A stretch of 49,524 nucleotides of DNA from the NCBI GenBank assembly GCA_017995775.1, contig JAGOIF010000007.1, positions 1 through 49,524 on the forward strand, given 5' to 3'. Below are positions 41,849 through 49,524 of the stretch, one piece after another. The position numbers and the translations under genes are program-made. The stretch comes from Aliarcobacter sp. (GTDB taxonomy: Bacteria; Campylobacterota; Campylobacteria; Campylobacterales; Arcobacteraceae). How positions within the stretch are numbered: position 1 is the first letter of the stretch; every line of letters begins with the position of its first letter. Below the pieces are notes generated by a model that made no database searches, was not told where the DNA came from, and worked only from the letters and a program-made list of their open reading frames with translations.

Positions 41849-42097
41849 CTAGTCTATCCTTTGTACGTATTCATCTATTTTTGATTTGGGAGTTGATTTT
41901 GTTGTTGGGATTTGTAATACTTTAAATTTATCACTTCTTTCAAGATATTTAATCTCTATAATATCTCCAACCTTAACTTCTTTTGCTTTTTTAACTGCTA
42001 GATTGTTTATAAAAACAACTTTATGTTCTAACATATCTTCAGCAACGGCTCTTCTTTTAGTAATATTTACTGCATTTAAAAATTTATCTATTCTCAT
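41849..42097 (-). CDS. S4-domain RNA-binding protein (HslR/RqcP-like)
   Basis: The 82-residue product consists of one S4 domain. It begins MRIDKFLNAVNITKRRAVAE, continues HKVVFINNLAVKKAKEVKVGD and ends with a basic tail. This matches the HslR/RqcP group of small S4 proteins, which bind rRNA or stalled 50S subunits in ribosome rescue. Which of these roles applies here is not clear. It is the first gene of the minus-strand run S4-trpD-tsaE-lptB and is divergent from the TonB receptor gene. Confidence 0.85.
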   Translation of the reverse strand: MRIDKFLNAVNITKRRAVAEDMLEHKVVFINNLAVKKAKEVKVGDIIEIKYLERSDKFKVLQIPTTKSTPKSKIDEYVQRID

Positions 42098-42182
42098 AAA
42101 ATGATTATAGCAAAAAATAGTTAAATCACTCTTTCAATATAATTTAGATAACATAATGTAATATTTATCCGCAGGAAAATTA

Positions 42183-44285
42183 ATGCAAAAAAATCTTTTT
42201 ATTTTATTACTTTTAATAACTTCATTAAATGCTAATGAATATAATTTTGATTTAATGGATGATATTTTTGATTTAAATTTAGAACAATTACAACAAATTA
42301 AAGTTGATTCAGCTTCAAAAACTTCACAAGATTTAAATTCAACTCCTGCAAAAATAATTATCATAACAAAAGAACAAATCGAGCAAAGAGGATACAGAGG
42401 ACTTGACGAACTTTTAAATGATCTTCCAGGTATTCAAATATTAAACCACGCAGATAGTGGTATTATGAACCAAGTTGGTATTCGTGGAATTATGGGAAAT
42501 AACTATTTCAAAATCCTTCAAGATGGAATAGAAATTAACCAAACAAATGGTGAAATAATGAGTACGTCAATGCAATATCCTTTATTTGGAGTTGAGCGTG
42601 TTGAGATACTTTATGGTGCAACTTCTGTTATTTATGGTGCTGATGCTATCAGTGGAATTATAAACCTAATAAGTTCAACAAAACCAAACGGACAAGCTGG
42701 AATTTGGGCAGGTGAGCGAGGATATAAATATCTTTATGCAACACAGTCTTTAAAATTAAATGATGGATTATTTTCCTATAAAGCCCATTTTCACACCGAT
42801 CAAGATTATAATTTTGATAAAGAGTATCCAAGTGATTATTTAGGAAAGACATCACATGATTTCCAACCTCAAAAAACAAAATCATTTAATGTAAGATATC
42901 AAAAAGATGGTTTTGATATGGGAATGAATTATAAATATTTTTCAGAATCAGCATTAATCGCAATGAATGGTAAAAATTCTCTTTTAAATGCTTTCGATAA
43001 AGATGCAAATTTAAATAGCGAACTTTTTAGCACTTTTCTTAGATATAAAGCAACTTTATTTAATGACATAGAAGCCACAACTACATTAAAATATCAATCA
43101 ACTGAACTTTTAAAAGATAGTTATTTTAGAAATATTTATACTTCTTATGAACCAGGTTATAAATACTCAAAATCTCAAAGATATGCAATTGAAGAGACAT
43201 TAAACAAAACCTATGAAAATCACAACTTAACATTTGGAAGTTCCGTTGAATGGTTAAATTCTATTCCAATGACTTATGATTTGCCAAAAAAATCTTTATC
43301 AAATGTTTATATTAATGGTTCAAACAAAGAAATAGAAGCACCAATATATGATATAAATTGGAACAACATAGCTTTTTATTTACAAGATCAAATTACTTTA
43401 AATGAAAATTTTCAACTCTCACTTGCAGGACGTTATGATAAAAATTCATCTTATGAATCAAGTTTTAATCCTCGTTTAGCATTAATTTATACAAAAGATT
43501 CATTAAGCCAAAAACTAATTTATTCTCAGGCATTTTTAGCTCCATCAAACTATAATAAATATAAAATTTATGGAACAAAACTAGAAGCAAATACATTAGC
43601 TGATGGAAATAAATATCAAACAGATACTTTTAGAGTTGCAAATCCTGATTTAAAACCTGAAAAAAGTAGAAGTTATGAATATAATCTTGATTATTTATTG
43701 AGTAAAAATGATTTGATATCTTTTAGTGTTTATTACACAGAAATTGAAGATTTAATTTTGATAGAAGAAAAAATACCTGAACAAACTTATTTCTTAGCAA
43801 ATACTACTATTTTAGATCCAAGAGGTGCAAAAAATGCTGCAAACTCTTATATCTATGGAAGTGACATTTCATATAATAAACATTCGTATTTTTCAGGATA
43901 TGATTTAAATTACTGGATTAATTATAGTTTTGTTGATGGACAAATTGATTATGAATACGACTATGATTTACCTTTTTTGGCTCACAATACATTCAAAGCA
44001 GGAACTACTTTAAAATATAAAAAATTCACTGTTTCTCCATCAATTAGATGGATGAGTCCGGTTACTGCTTCATACTATAAAAATAATGAACTAGCAAAGG
44101 TTGACAGTTATTTTATAAGTAATATTTATGGTAGTTATTCTTTAGATAAAAAACAAAAAATTTCTTTGAAAATTGACAACTTATTTAATGAACACTACTA
44201 TGGTGTTAGATACAATACTTCTTCAAAATATGTATCACCACAAAACACAAGAATGGTATCTTTTGCGTATACCATCAATTTTTAG
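42183..44285 (+). CDS. TonB-dependent outer-membrane receptor
   Basis: A 700-residue outer-membrane barrel with a signal peptide (MQKNLFILLLLITSLNANE). The plug domain has ITKEQIEQRGYRGLDELLND and VGIRGIMGN, then VERVEILYGATSVIYGADAISG. The C-terminus ends with FAYTINF, an aromatic terminal residue as expected for barrel insertion. YSLDKKQKISLKIDNLFNEHYY-like sequence is typical of the last strands. The substrate (siderophore, vitamin B12 or heme) cannot be read. AGGA precedes the ATG. The YfiR-like/cyclase gene follows seven bases later, which suggests that uptake and c-di-GMP signalling are linked. Confidence 0.92.
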   Translation: MQKNLFILLLLITSLNANEYNFDLMDDIFDLNLEQLQQIKVDSASKTSQDLNSTPAKIIIITKEQIEQRGYRGLDELLNDLPGIQILNHADSGIMNQVGIRGIMGNNYFKILQDGIEINQTNGEIMSTSMQYPLFGVERVEILYGATSVIYGADAISGIINLISSTKPNGQAGIWAGERGYKYLYATQSLKLNDGLFSYKAHFHTDQDYNFDKEYPSDYLGKTSHDFQPQKTKSFNVRYQKDGFDMGMNYKYFSESALIAMNGKNSLLNAFDKDANLNSELFSTFLRYKATLFNDIEATTTLKYQSTELLKDSYFRNIYTSYEPGYKYSKSQRYAIEETLNKTYENHNLTFGSSVEWLNSIPMTYDLPKKSLSNVYINGSNKEIEAPIYDINWNNIAFYLQDQITLNENFQLSLAGRYDKNSSYESSFNPRLALIYTKDSLSQKLIYSQAFLAPSNYNKYKIYGTKLEANTLADGNKYQTDTFRVANPDLKPEKSRSYEYNLDYLLSKNDLISFSVYYTEIEDLILIEEKIPEQTYFLANTTILDPRGAKNAANSYIYGSDISYNKHSYFSGYDLNYWINYSFVDGQIDYEYDYDLPFLAHNTFKAGTTLKYKKFTVSPSIRWMSPVTASYYKNNELAKVDSYFISNIYGSYSLDKKQKISLKIDNLFNEHYYGVRYNTSSKYVSPQNTRMVSFAYTINF

Positions 44286-44292
44286 GAAAAAT

Positions 44293-45843
44293 ATGAAATT
44301 TTTTATTTATATAATTACTCTTTTTTTAATTATTAATAATACTATGCATGCTCAAGAAACAAAAGAAGAGCAAGTAAAAGTTGCTTATGTATATAATTTT
44401 TTACAAAATATATCTTGGCAAAATGAAAATAAAATAGGTAAATACCGTCTATTGGTAGCTTCAAAAAATGAAACTTTAAAAAATATGTTTTTAATGTTAG
44501 CTTCAAGAAAACAGCTAAAAAATAAAAATTTAGAAGTTTTGATTTATGATGAAAATAAAAACTATAAAAATATTCAAGCTATTTATATTGGAACTTCTTT
44601 TGATGAAATATATGAGAAAGTATTTTTTGAATATGAAAAAGAGAATACTTTATTTATCAGTGATGGATATGAAGATAAAAAACAAGTGATGATAAATCTA
44701 ATAAAAGATGAAACAAAAATCACTTTTGAAATAAACAAAGCAAATATTTTAAATCGTTCATTGGAAATCTCTCCAAATCTTATACTTTTAGGCGGAACAG
44801 AAATTGATGTTGCAAAACTTTATAAAACTTCGCAAGATGCATTAAAAGAGCAAAAAGAGACTATTAGTTCTTTAAATCAGAAAATTGAAACTAAAAATAC
44901 AGAGCTTAATTCAAAAATAAGTTCAATTGAAGAACAAAAAATACTTATTACAAAACAAACTAAAAATATTAAAAATTATGAAGATAAACTAGATACACAA
45001 ACCCAATTACTTGAAGTGCAAAAAAGACAATTAGAAGAACAGAAAAAAGAATTAAATACTATATATTCAACAATTAAACAAGAAAAAGAAAAACTTTCAA
45101 ATGCAGTTTTAGAAGCTAATGAAAAAGAAAGAATGCTTAAATCTTTGGTAAATTTACAAATAGATAAACAAAAAGAGTTTGAAAATGCAAAGATTAAATT
45201 AGAACATTTAAATTCGCAAATAGAAGAAGAGAAAAATAACTTATTAATAAAAGAAAGTATTATTGCTGATCAAAAAAATAAAATTTTAATATTTGGAGCT
45301 CTTTTTATAATAATTTTAATTTTGGGCATAAATGGTATAAGACAGAATCTTCTTTTAAAAAATCTATCTCAAATAGACACATTAAGTGGTTTATATAATA
45401 GAAGATTTATGAACAAAAAAATAGAAGAAGAAATTAGTAAATACAAGCGATATAAAATTCCTTTTTCTGTACTTTTAATCGATGTGGATTTCTTTAAAAA
45501 AATAAATGATACATATGGGCATGATAAAGGAGATTTTGTAATTAAAAGAATATCAAATTTATTAAAGCAAAATATAAGAGATAGTGATATTTGTGCAAGA
45601 TGGGGTGGAGAAGAATTCTTAATATTAGTTCCTAATAATAATTTAGATGGAGCATTAATTCTTGCAAATAATCTAAAAGAATTAATTGAAAAAAATAACT
45701 TTGAAATTAAAGAAAATGTAACTATAAGTATTGGAGTTTCAACTTTTGATGAAAATTCAAGTCAAGAAAAACTATTAAAATCGGCTGATATTGCACTTTA
45801 TAAAGCTAAAGAAAATGGGAGAAATAGAACTGAGTTCATCTAA
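44293..45843 (+). CDS. YfiR-like periplasmic domain fused to coiled coil, TM helix and GGDEF cyclase
   Basis: I chose ATG at 44293, preceded by AGGAAAA; an earlier in-frame ATG lies inside the TonB receptor gene. The 516-residue protein has a signal-like start (residues 1-20). A periplasmic DUF4154/YfiR-like domain (about 25-175, with KVAYVYNFLQNISWQ and ISPNLILLGG) follows, then a long coiled coil (about 180-325). A membrane helix (about 330-350) precedes the GGDEF domain, with inhibitory site R429-x2-D432 and GGEEF at 438-442. YfiR normally is a separate periplasmic inhibitor of the cyclase YfiN. Here sensor and enzyme are one chain. Confidence 0.88.
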   Translation: MKFFIYIITLFLIINNTMHAQETKEEQVKVAYVYNFLQNISWQNENKIGKYRLLVASKNETLKNMFLMLASRKQLKNKNLEVLIYDENKNYKNIQAIYIGTSFDEIYEKVFFEYEKENTLFISDGYEDKKQVMINLIKDETKITFEINKANILNRSLEISPNLILLGGTEIDVAKLYKTSQDALKEQKETISSLNQKIETKNTELNSKISSIEEQKILITKQTKNIKNYEDKLDTQTQLLEVQKRQLEEQKKELNTIYSTIKQEKEKLSNAVLEANEKERMLKSLVNLQIDKQKEFENAKIKLEHLNSQIEEEKNNLLIKESIIADQKNKILIFGALFIIILILGINGIRQNLLLKNLSQIDTLSGLYNRRFMNKKIEEEISKYKRYKIPFSVLLIDVDFFKKINDTYGHDKGDFVIKRISNLLKQNIRDSDICARWGGEEFLILVPNNNLDGALILANNLKELIEKNNFEIKENVTISIGVSTFDENSSQEKLLKSADIALYKAKENGRNRTEFI

Positions 45844-45849
45844 CTTTAG

Positions 45850-45877
45850 TTGAATTACAAGATATTTTCGTTAGAAT
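45850..45877 (+). promoter_or_regulatory. Probable argG promoter
   Basis: TTGAAT (45850-45855) and TAGAAT (45872-45877) are separated by 16 bases, 36 bases before the argG ATG at 45914. An AGGA ribosome-binding site lies at 45901-45906. Confidence 0.5.
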
Positions 45878-45913
45878 AGCAACCTTAAAAATAAAGCATT
45901 ATAGGATAGATTT

Positions 45914-47155
45914 ATGAGTAAAAAAGATATTAAAAAAGTTGTACTTGCTTATAGTGGTGGTTTAGATACTTCTATTATTTTAAAATGGCTTCAAGATGAA
46001 TATAACGCTGAAGTTATTACTTTTACAGCTGATTTAGGACAAGGTGAAGAAGTTGAACCTGCACGTACAAAAGCAATTGCTTGTGGTATTAAACCTGAAA
46101 ATGTTTTCATTTTAGACATTAAAGAAGAGTTTGTTAAAGATTATGTATTTCCTATGTTTAGAGCAAATGCGATTTATGAAGGTGAATATTTACTAGGAAC
46201 TTCAATAGCACGACCACTAATTGCAAAAAAATTAATTGATATTGCAAATCAAACAGGTGCTGAAGCTGTATCTCATGGAGCAACTGGAAAAGGAAATGAC
46301 CAAGTAAGATTTGAACTTGGAGCATTAGCTTTAAAACCAGATGTTAAAGTAATTGCACCTTGGAGAGAGTGGGAATTAAACTCAAGAGAAAGCTTACTTG
46401 AATACGCTAGAAAACATGGTATTGAAATAGCTCAAAAACATCTTGATAAAGATGGAAATCCAGCTATTAGCCCTTATTCAATGGATGCAAACCTTTTACA
46501 TATTTCTTATGAAGGTTTACACTTAGAAAACCCAAATAATGAGCCTGAAGAATCAATGTGGTTATGGACAAATTCTCCAGAAAATGCTCCTGATGAGGCT
46601 GAATACTTAACGTTAACATATAAAAATGGAGATCCAATCGCACTAAATGGTGTTGAAATGTCACCAGCAACTTTACTTACTAAATTAAATGAATATGGTA
46701 ATAAACACGGTATTGGAAGAGTAGATATTGTTGAAAATAGATATGTTGGGATGAAAGCTCGTGGTTGTTATGAAACTCCAGGTGGAACTATCATGTTAAA
46801 AGCACATAGAGCTATTGAGTCTATTTGTTTAGATAGAGAAGCTGCACATTTAAAAGATGAGTTAATGCCAAAATATGCTAAGTTAATTTACCAAGGATAT
46901 TGGTTCTCACCTGAGAGAGAAATGCTTCAAGCTGCTATTGATGCAACTCAAAAAAATGTTGAGGGAACTGTAAAAATTAAACTTTACAAAGGAAATGTTA
47001 TGGTTGTAGGAAGAGAATCAATTAACTCTTTATATGATGATGCATACTCTACTTTTGAAAAAGATGAAGTTTATAACCAAAAAGATGCTGAGGGATTTAT
47101 TAGATTAAATGCTTTAAGATTTATTATTGCTGGTAAAAATAAAAATAGAAAATAA
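45914..47155 (+). CDS. argG: Argininosuccinate synthase
   Basis: Joins citrulline and aspartate using ATP in arginine synthesis. The 413-residue protein has the ATP pyrophosphatase loop [11 protein letters not shown] (12-22). [15 protein letters not shown] and [16 protein letters not shown] are the classic ArgG motifs; [19 protein letters not shown] and [10 protein letters not shown] also match. It is preceded by its own promoter-like sequence and followed by a strong hairpin terminator, so it is probably transcribed alone. Confidence 0.97.
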   Translation: MSKKDIKKVVLAYSGGLDTSIILKWLQDEYNAEVITFTADLGQGEEVEPARTKAIACGIKPENVFILDIKEEFVKDYVFPMFRANAIYEGEYLLGTSIARPLIAKKLIDIANQTGAEAVSHGATGKGNDQVRFELGALALKPDVKVIAPWREWELNSRESLLEYARKHGIEIAQKHLDKDGNPAISPYSMDANLLHISYEGLHLENPNNEPEESMWLWTNSPENAPDEAEYLTLTYKNGDPIALNGVEMSPATLLTKLNEYGNKHGIGRVDIVENRYVGMKARGCYETPGGTIMLKAHRAIESICLDREAAHLKDELMPKYAKLIYQGYWFSPEREMLQAAIDATQKNVEGTVKIKLYKGNVMVVGRESINSLYDDAYSTFEKDEVYNQKDAEGFIRLNALRFIIAGKNKNRK

Positions 47156-47179
47156 TTTTTTATTTTCTATTTTAATTTT

Positions 47180-47213
47180 AAAAAAGGTGGCTTATTTTAA
47201 GTCACCTTTTTTT
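47180..47213 (+). terminator. Rho-independent terminator after argG
   Basis: The stem AAAAAAGGTGGCTT / AAGTCACCTTTTTT has a central G-T wobble and a small T-rich loop. It is followed by a run of T, the classic form. The A run on the other side would allow function in the reverse direction as well. Confidence 0.9.
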
Positions 47214-47272
47214 ATTGCATTTTTTTTAGTCAAAAGATATAATCAATTCAATAAAGCTAAGGAGAGAAAGCT

Positions 47273-47773
47273 ATGATTTTAAAATTTAAAGAGTTTTATC
47301 CAGAAATTCACCCATCAGCTTGGATTGCACCAAGTGCTGATTTAATTGGAAATATTGTAATAGGTGAAGATTCATCGGTTTGGTTTGGTTGTGTAATCAG
47401 ATCTGATGTAAATGAAGTAAGAATCGGTAAAAACACAAATATTCAAGATTTATCATGTATTCATACAGATACAAATACAAAAACAATAATCGGTGATAAT
47501 GTAACAGTTGGGCACAAAGTTATGCTTCATGGCTGTAAAATCGAAGACAATTGTTTAATTGGAATGAGTGCTACTATTTTGGATGATGCGGTTATTGGTG
47601 AGGGTAGTATCGTAGGAGCCAATTCACTTGTAACCTCTGGAAAAGTATTTCCACCAAGAAGTATGATTATGGGAAGTCCTGCAAAAGTTGTGAAGCAATT
47701 AACCCAAGAAGATGTGGATAAGCTTATTGCTCATGCTGCACATTATGTGGAATATAAAAATAACTATAGATAA
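47273..47773 (+). CDS. Gamma-class carbonic anhydrase-like hexapeptide protein
   Basis: A left-handed beta-helix of hexapeptide repeats: WIAPSADLIGNIVIGEDSSV, then VRIGKNTNIQDLS and IIGDNVTVGHKVMLHGCKIED. The histidines expected to bind metal are in SCIHTDTN and VGHKVMLHG, in the H ... H-x4-H pattern of gamma-carbonic anhydrases. RSDVNEVRIG carries the conserved R and D. The 166-residue length matches the YrdA/PaaY-like group, for which activity is often unproven. It stands alone between two terminators. Confidence 0.88.
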   Translation: MILKFKEFYPEIHPSAWIAPSADLIGNIVIGEDSSVWFGCVIRSDVNEVRIGKNTNIQDLSCIHTDTNTKTIIGDNVTVGHKVMLHGCKIEDNCLIGMSATILDDAVIGEGSIVGANSLVTSGKVFPPRSMIMGSPAKVVKQLTQEDVDKLIAHAAHYVEYKNNYR

Positions 47774-47780
47774 ATTTTAG

Positions 47781-47819
47781 TAAAGAAATAATAGGTTTTA
47801 AAATCCTATTATTTCTTTA
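47781..47819. terminator. Bidirectional hairpin between the carbonic-anhydrase-like gene and ktrA
   Basis: TAAAGAAATAATAGG pairs with CCTATTATTTCTTTA, a 15-bp stem with a nine-base loop. It lies between convergent genes, eight bases after the stop of the first and nine before that of the second. Confidence 0.85.
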
Positions 47820-47828
47820 AATCTTATT

Positions 47829-48476
47829 TTAGATTTGTTTATAAAACTCTTTAATATATTTTGATTCACCTAAAAAAACTAATAAATCATCTTTTTTTAC
47901 TTGATAAAGAGGGTCGATTTGCATACTCCAAATACCACCTGTTTTATATGATATGATTTTTAGATTCTCAAATTCTGATTCAATTTCAGAGATTTTTTTA
48001 TATATAAAATTATCAGTAGCAACAAACTTTAACATTTTTATAGTATTACTAACATCTATTTCTTCAACTGTCATATTATCAATAAGTTTTTGTACAAGCA
48101 TTCTTCCTGCAATTTTTTCAGGATAAATAACTTTAAAAGCTCCTATTTTTGTCAAAATTTCACCATGAGTTGAATTTATAGCTTTTGCAATAACTGTTTT
48201 ATTATTTAAATCTTTTAAAGCCATTACTGTTAAGATACTAGCTTCAATATTTTCACCAATACTTACAATTACTGTACTTAAATTATAAATTCCTATTTCT
48301 TCTAAGGCTACTTTACTTGTACTATCAATTATGTAAGCATCGTCCACATATTCACTTATTTCTTGTACTTTTTTTTCATCATTATCAGCTGCAATTACTT
48401 TTACATTTAATCTTGATAAACTTTTTGCAATATAAAATCCGAATTTCCCTAAACCAATAACAGCTACTGTTTTCAT
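47829..48476 (-). CDS. ktrA: K+ uptake regulatory subunit, TrkA/KtrA-type RCK protein
   Basis: The 215-residue product has an N-terminal RCK Rossmann domain (VAVIGLGKFGFYIAKSL, the G-x-G-x2-G nucleotide loop, then VIAADNDEKKVQEI). A C-terminal RCK_C domain (about 135-215) follows, with KISEIESEFENLKIISYKTGG. The single-copy RCK arrangement fits KtrA/KtrC and not the duplicated E. coli TrkA. It gates the membrane channel encoded by the upstream gene in response to ATP/ADP. It overlaps that gene by four bases (ATGA). Confidence 0.9.
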   Translation of the reverse strand: MKTVAVIGLGKFGFYIAKSLSRLNVKVIAADNDEKKVQEISEYVDDAYIIDSTSKVALEEIGIYNLSTVIVSIGENIEASILTVMALKDLNNKTVIAKAINSTHGEILTKIGAFKVIYPEKIAGRMLVQKLIDNMTVEEIDVSNTIKMLKFVATDNFIYKKISEIESEFENLKIISYKTGGIWSMQIDPLYQVKKDDLLVFLGESKYIKEFYKQI

Positions 48477-49524
48477 ATTATAATTTTTCCTATTGGGTAT
48501 TTAAAATGTTTTGTTTTTGCTTTTCCAACTAAAATTAATCCAAAAGCAAATACGCCTAATCTTCCTGCTATCATTAAAACAATTATGATACTTTTTCCAA
48601 ATGTATCAAATTGTTGCGATAAACTTAAAATATCACCATTCCCAGTTGATACTCCAACTGTTCCAAAAGCTGAAACTACTTCAAATAAAATTTTTATAAA
48701 TGGAAAATTTTGTGTTTCAACCAAAATTAAAACAGCAAAAAGTACAAAAAATGAAGAAGACATAATAATTGCTAAAGCCTTATTTATAACCTTTTGCTCT
48801 ATTCTTCTCTTAAAAATACTTGGCTCTTGATTACTTTGTTTTAATATATAAACCACTGTAATTACCAAAATTGCAACCGTAGTAATTTTCATACCACCAG
48901 CTGTACTTCCTTGCCCAGCTCCTATCATCATAAATAAAGTTGAAAAAAACAACGACGAGTCTTTTAATGAAGAAAGATCTATACTATTAAATCCAGCTGT
49001 TCTAAAGTTTACTGAGAGAAAAAAAGCATTTAATATTTTGTCATAAAAACTCAATTCTCCAAAAGTTTTTGGATTATTCCACTCTATTGATAAAAATAAA
49101 ACCATACCAGCTAAAATTAAAATAATTGTTCCATAAATCATAATTCTTGTATGAATACTAAATCTTTTTGAGAATTTTCTATTTTCATAAATTTCAATTA
49201 AAACAAAATATCCCAAACCACCTAAAATTATTAGAAAACAAATAGTAATTAAAGTAATTGTGTCACTTTTATATCCAATTAAACCATCTGTAAAAAGTGA
49301 AAAACCTGCATTATTAAATGCACTTATACTATGAAATATTCCAAACCAAAGAGCTTCTTTGAATTCATATTTACCAAGAAATTGGATTGTTAAAATGATT
49401 GCTCCAATAAATTCTATAAATAATACAAAAAATAAAATCCTTTTTACAAAACCTCCAACATGAAGAGTTGGCAAATCCATAGATTGTTTCATTGCTCTTT
49501 TTTCATCAATATTTAATTTTTGTT
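48473..49524 (-). CDS. ktrB: K+ transporter, TrkH/KtrB type (5' end outside the window)
   Basis: A membrane channel subunit of K+ uptake. The visible 350 codons include selectivity-filter-like loops with conserved glycines: NFRTAGFNSIDL, GAGQGSTAGGMKIT and FGTVGVSTGNGD. The frame stays open upstream of the internal ATG at 49492 to the window edge (QKLNIDEKRAMKQSMDL). The true start lies outside, and about 90-100 N-terminal residues are missing against the usual 440-450. It pairs with the KtrA-like gene, which it overlaps by four bases. Confidence 0.92.
   Translation of the reverse strand, partial: QKLNIDEKRAMKQSMDLPTLHVGGFVKRILFFVLFIEFIGAIILTIQFLGKYEFKEALWFGIFHSISAFNNAGFSLFTDGLIGYKSDTITLITICFLIILGGLGYFVLIEIYENRKFSKRFSIHTRIMIYGTIILILAGMVLFLSIEWNNPKTFGELSFYDKILNAFFLSVNFRTAGFNSIDLSSLKDSSLFFSTLFMMIGAGQGSTAGGMKITTVAILVITVVYILKQSNQEPSIFKRRIEQKVINKALAIIMSSSFFVLFAVLILVETQNFPFIKILFEVVSAFGTVGVSTGNGDILSLSQQFDTFGKSIIIVLMIAGRLGVFAFGLILVGKAKTKHFKYPIGKIII

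Noticed and set aside
42147-42169. GATAA ... TTATC inverted repeat before the TonB receptor gene, possibly a Fur box.
   Set aside because: The half-sites are too far apart (13 bases between them against 9 in a Fur 19-mer), and the centre does not match; such repeats are common in AT-rich DNA.
44173-44292. Upstream extension of the YfiR-like/GGDEF protein into the TonB receptor gene.
   Set aside because: The extension reads through conserved receptor codons and has no signal-peptide sense. The ATG at 44293 has a ribosome-binding site and yields a proper export signal.
1-49524. Search for CRISPR arrays, tRNA or rRNA genes, insertion sequences and prophage genes.
   Set aside because: No regularly spaced repeats, cloverleaf sequences, transposase or phage structural proteins were seen in any gap or frame.

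Overview
The window is AT-rich, densely coded chromosomal DNA of a Gram-negative Campylobacterota bacterium, most likely of the Arcobacter group (Arcobacteraceae). This rests on the very low GC content, the gene families (Campylobacterota-type RsmG, HemB, QueA, PolA, LptB, KtrA/B and TatB), the many c-di-GMP and two-component proteins, and many small proteins that I can only place as Campylobacterota-type unknowns. I see no rRNA, tRNA, CRISPR array, insertion sequence or prophage. No stretch longer than about 300 bases lacks a gene; the longest gaps are 9114-9336 and 15978-16144.

Layout. 1-3247 (minus): glyS (5' part only), a 52-residue membrane protein missed by ATG-based gene calling, a hypothetical, a PP0621-like zinc-ribbon membrane protein, rsmG and ribA. 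3307-6198 (plus): hemB, then a soluble histidine kinase with an Aer-like PAS domain and its OmpR-type regulator. 6175-9113 (minus): the anaerobic class III ribonucleotide reductase locus. Here the large NrdD chain stops after its zinc site, and the conserved glycyl-radical tail is a separate 55-residue ORF with its own Shine-Dalgarno sequence, followed by nrdG. 9337-11633 (plus): argF and hemN. 11652-15977 (minus): a PLDc_N-like membrane protein, lpxK, a DegT-family aminotransferase, nadE, two small proteins (one BFD-like [2Fe-2S]) and a DjlA-like TerB/DnaJ protein. 16145-20501 (plus): tatB, tatC, queA, an exonuclease and an NSS transporter. 20478-21722 (minus): a short ComEC. 21782-23263 (plus): a PhoD-like phosphatase. 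23272-28185 (minus): ovoA (ovothiol synthesis) and an unassigned pair, a GGCT-like protein plus a two-TM/TPR protein. 28325-31527 (plus): a lipoprotein, a CCG-domain Fe-S protein and lgt. 31536-35537 (minus): two small unknowns, an atypical response regulator and polA. 35634-39717 (plus): kdsB and two overlapping c-di-GMP proteins. 39725-42097 (minus): lptB, tsaE, trpD and an S4-domain protein. 42183-47773 (plus): a TonB-dependent receptor, a YfiR-like/GGDEF fusion, argG and a gamma-carbonic-anhydrase-like protein. 47829-49524 (minus): ktrA-like and ktrB-like K+ uptake genes, the latter cut by the window edge.

How the genes work together. Envelope functions recur: lipid A and LPS (lpxK, kdsB, lptB), lipoprotein maturation (lgt), Tat export and TonB-dependent uptake. 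So does adaptation to low oxygen: oxygen-independent HemN, class III NrdD/NrdG, and a putative redox-sensing PAS kinase between hemB and the nrd genes. c-di-GMP signalling appears in three proteins: two GGEEF cyclases with intact I-sites and one degenerate-GGDEF/ECL protein. Several convergent gene pairs end in shared hairpins that contain the stop codons of one or both genes.

The observation most worth following up is the split NrdD, with a free-standing glycyl-radical domain encoded between nrdD and nrdG.
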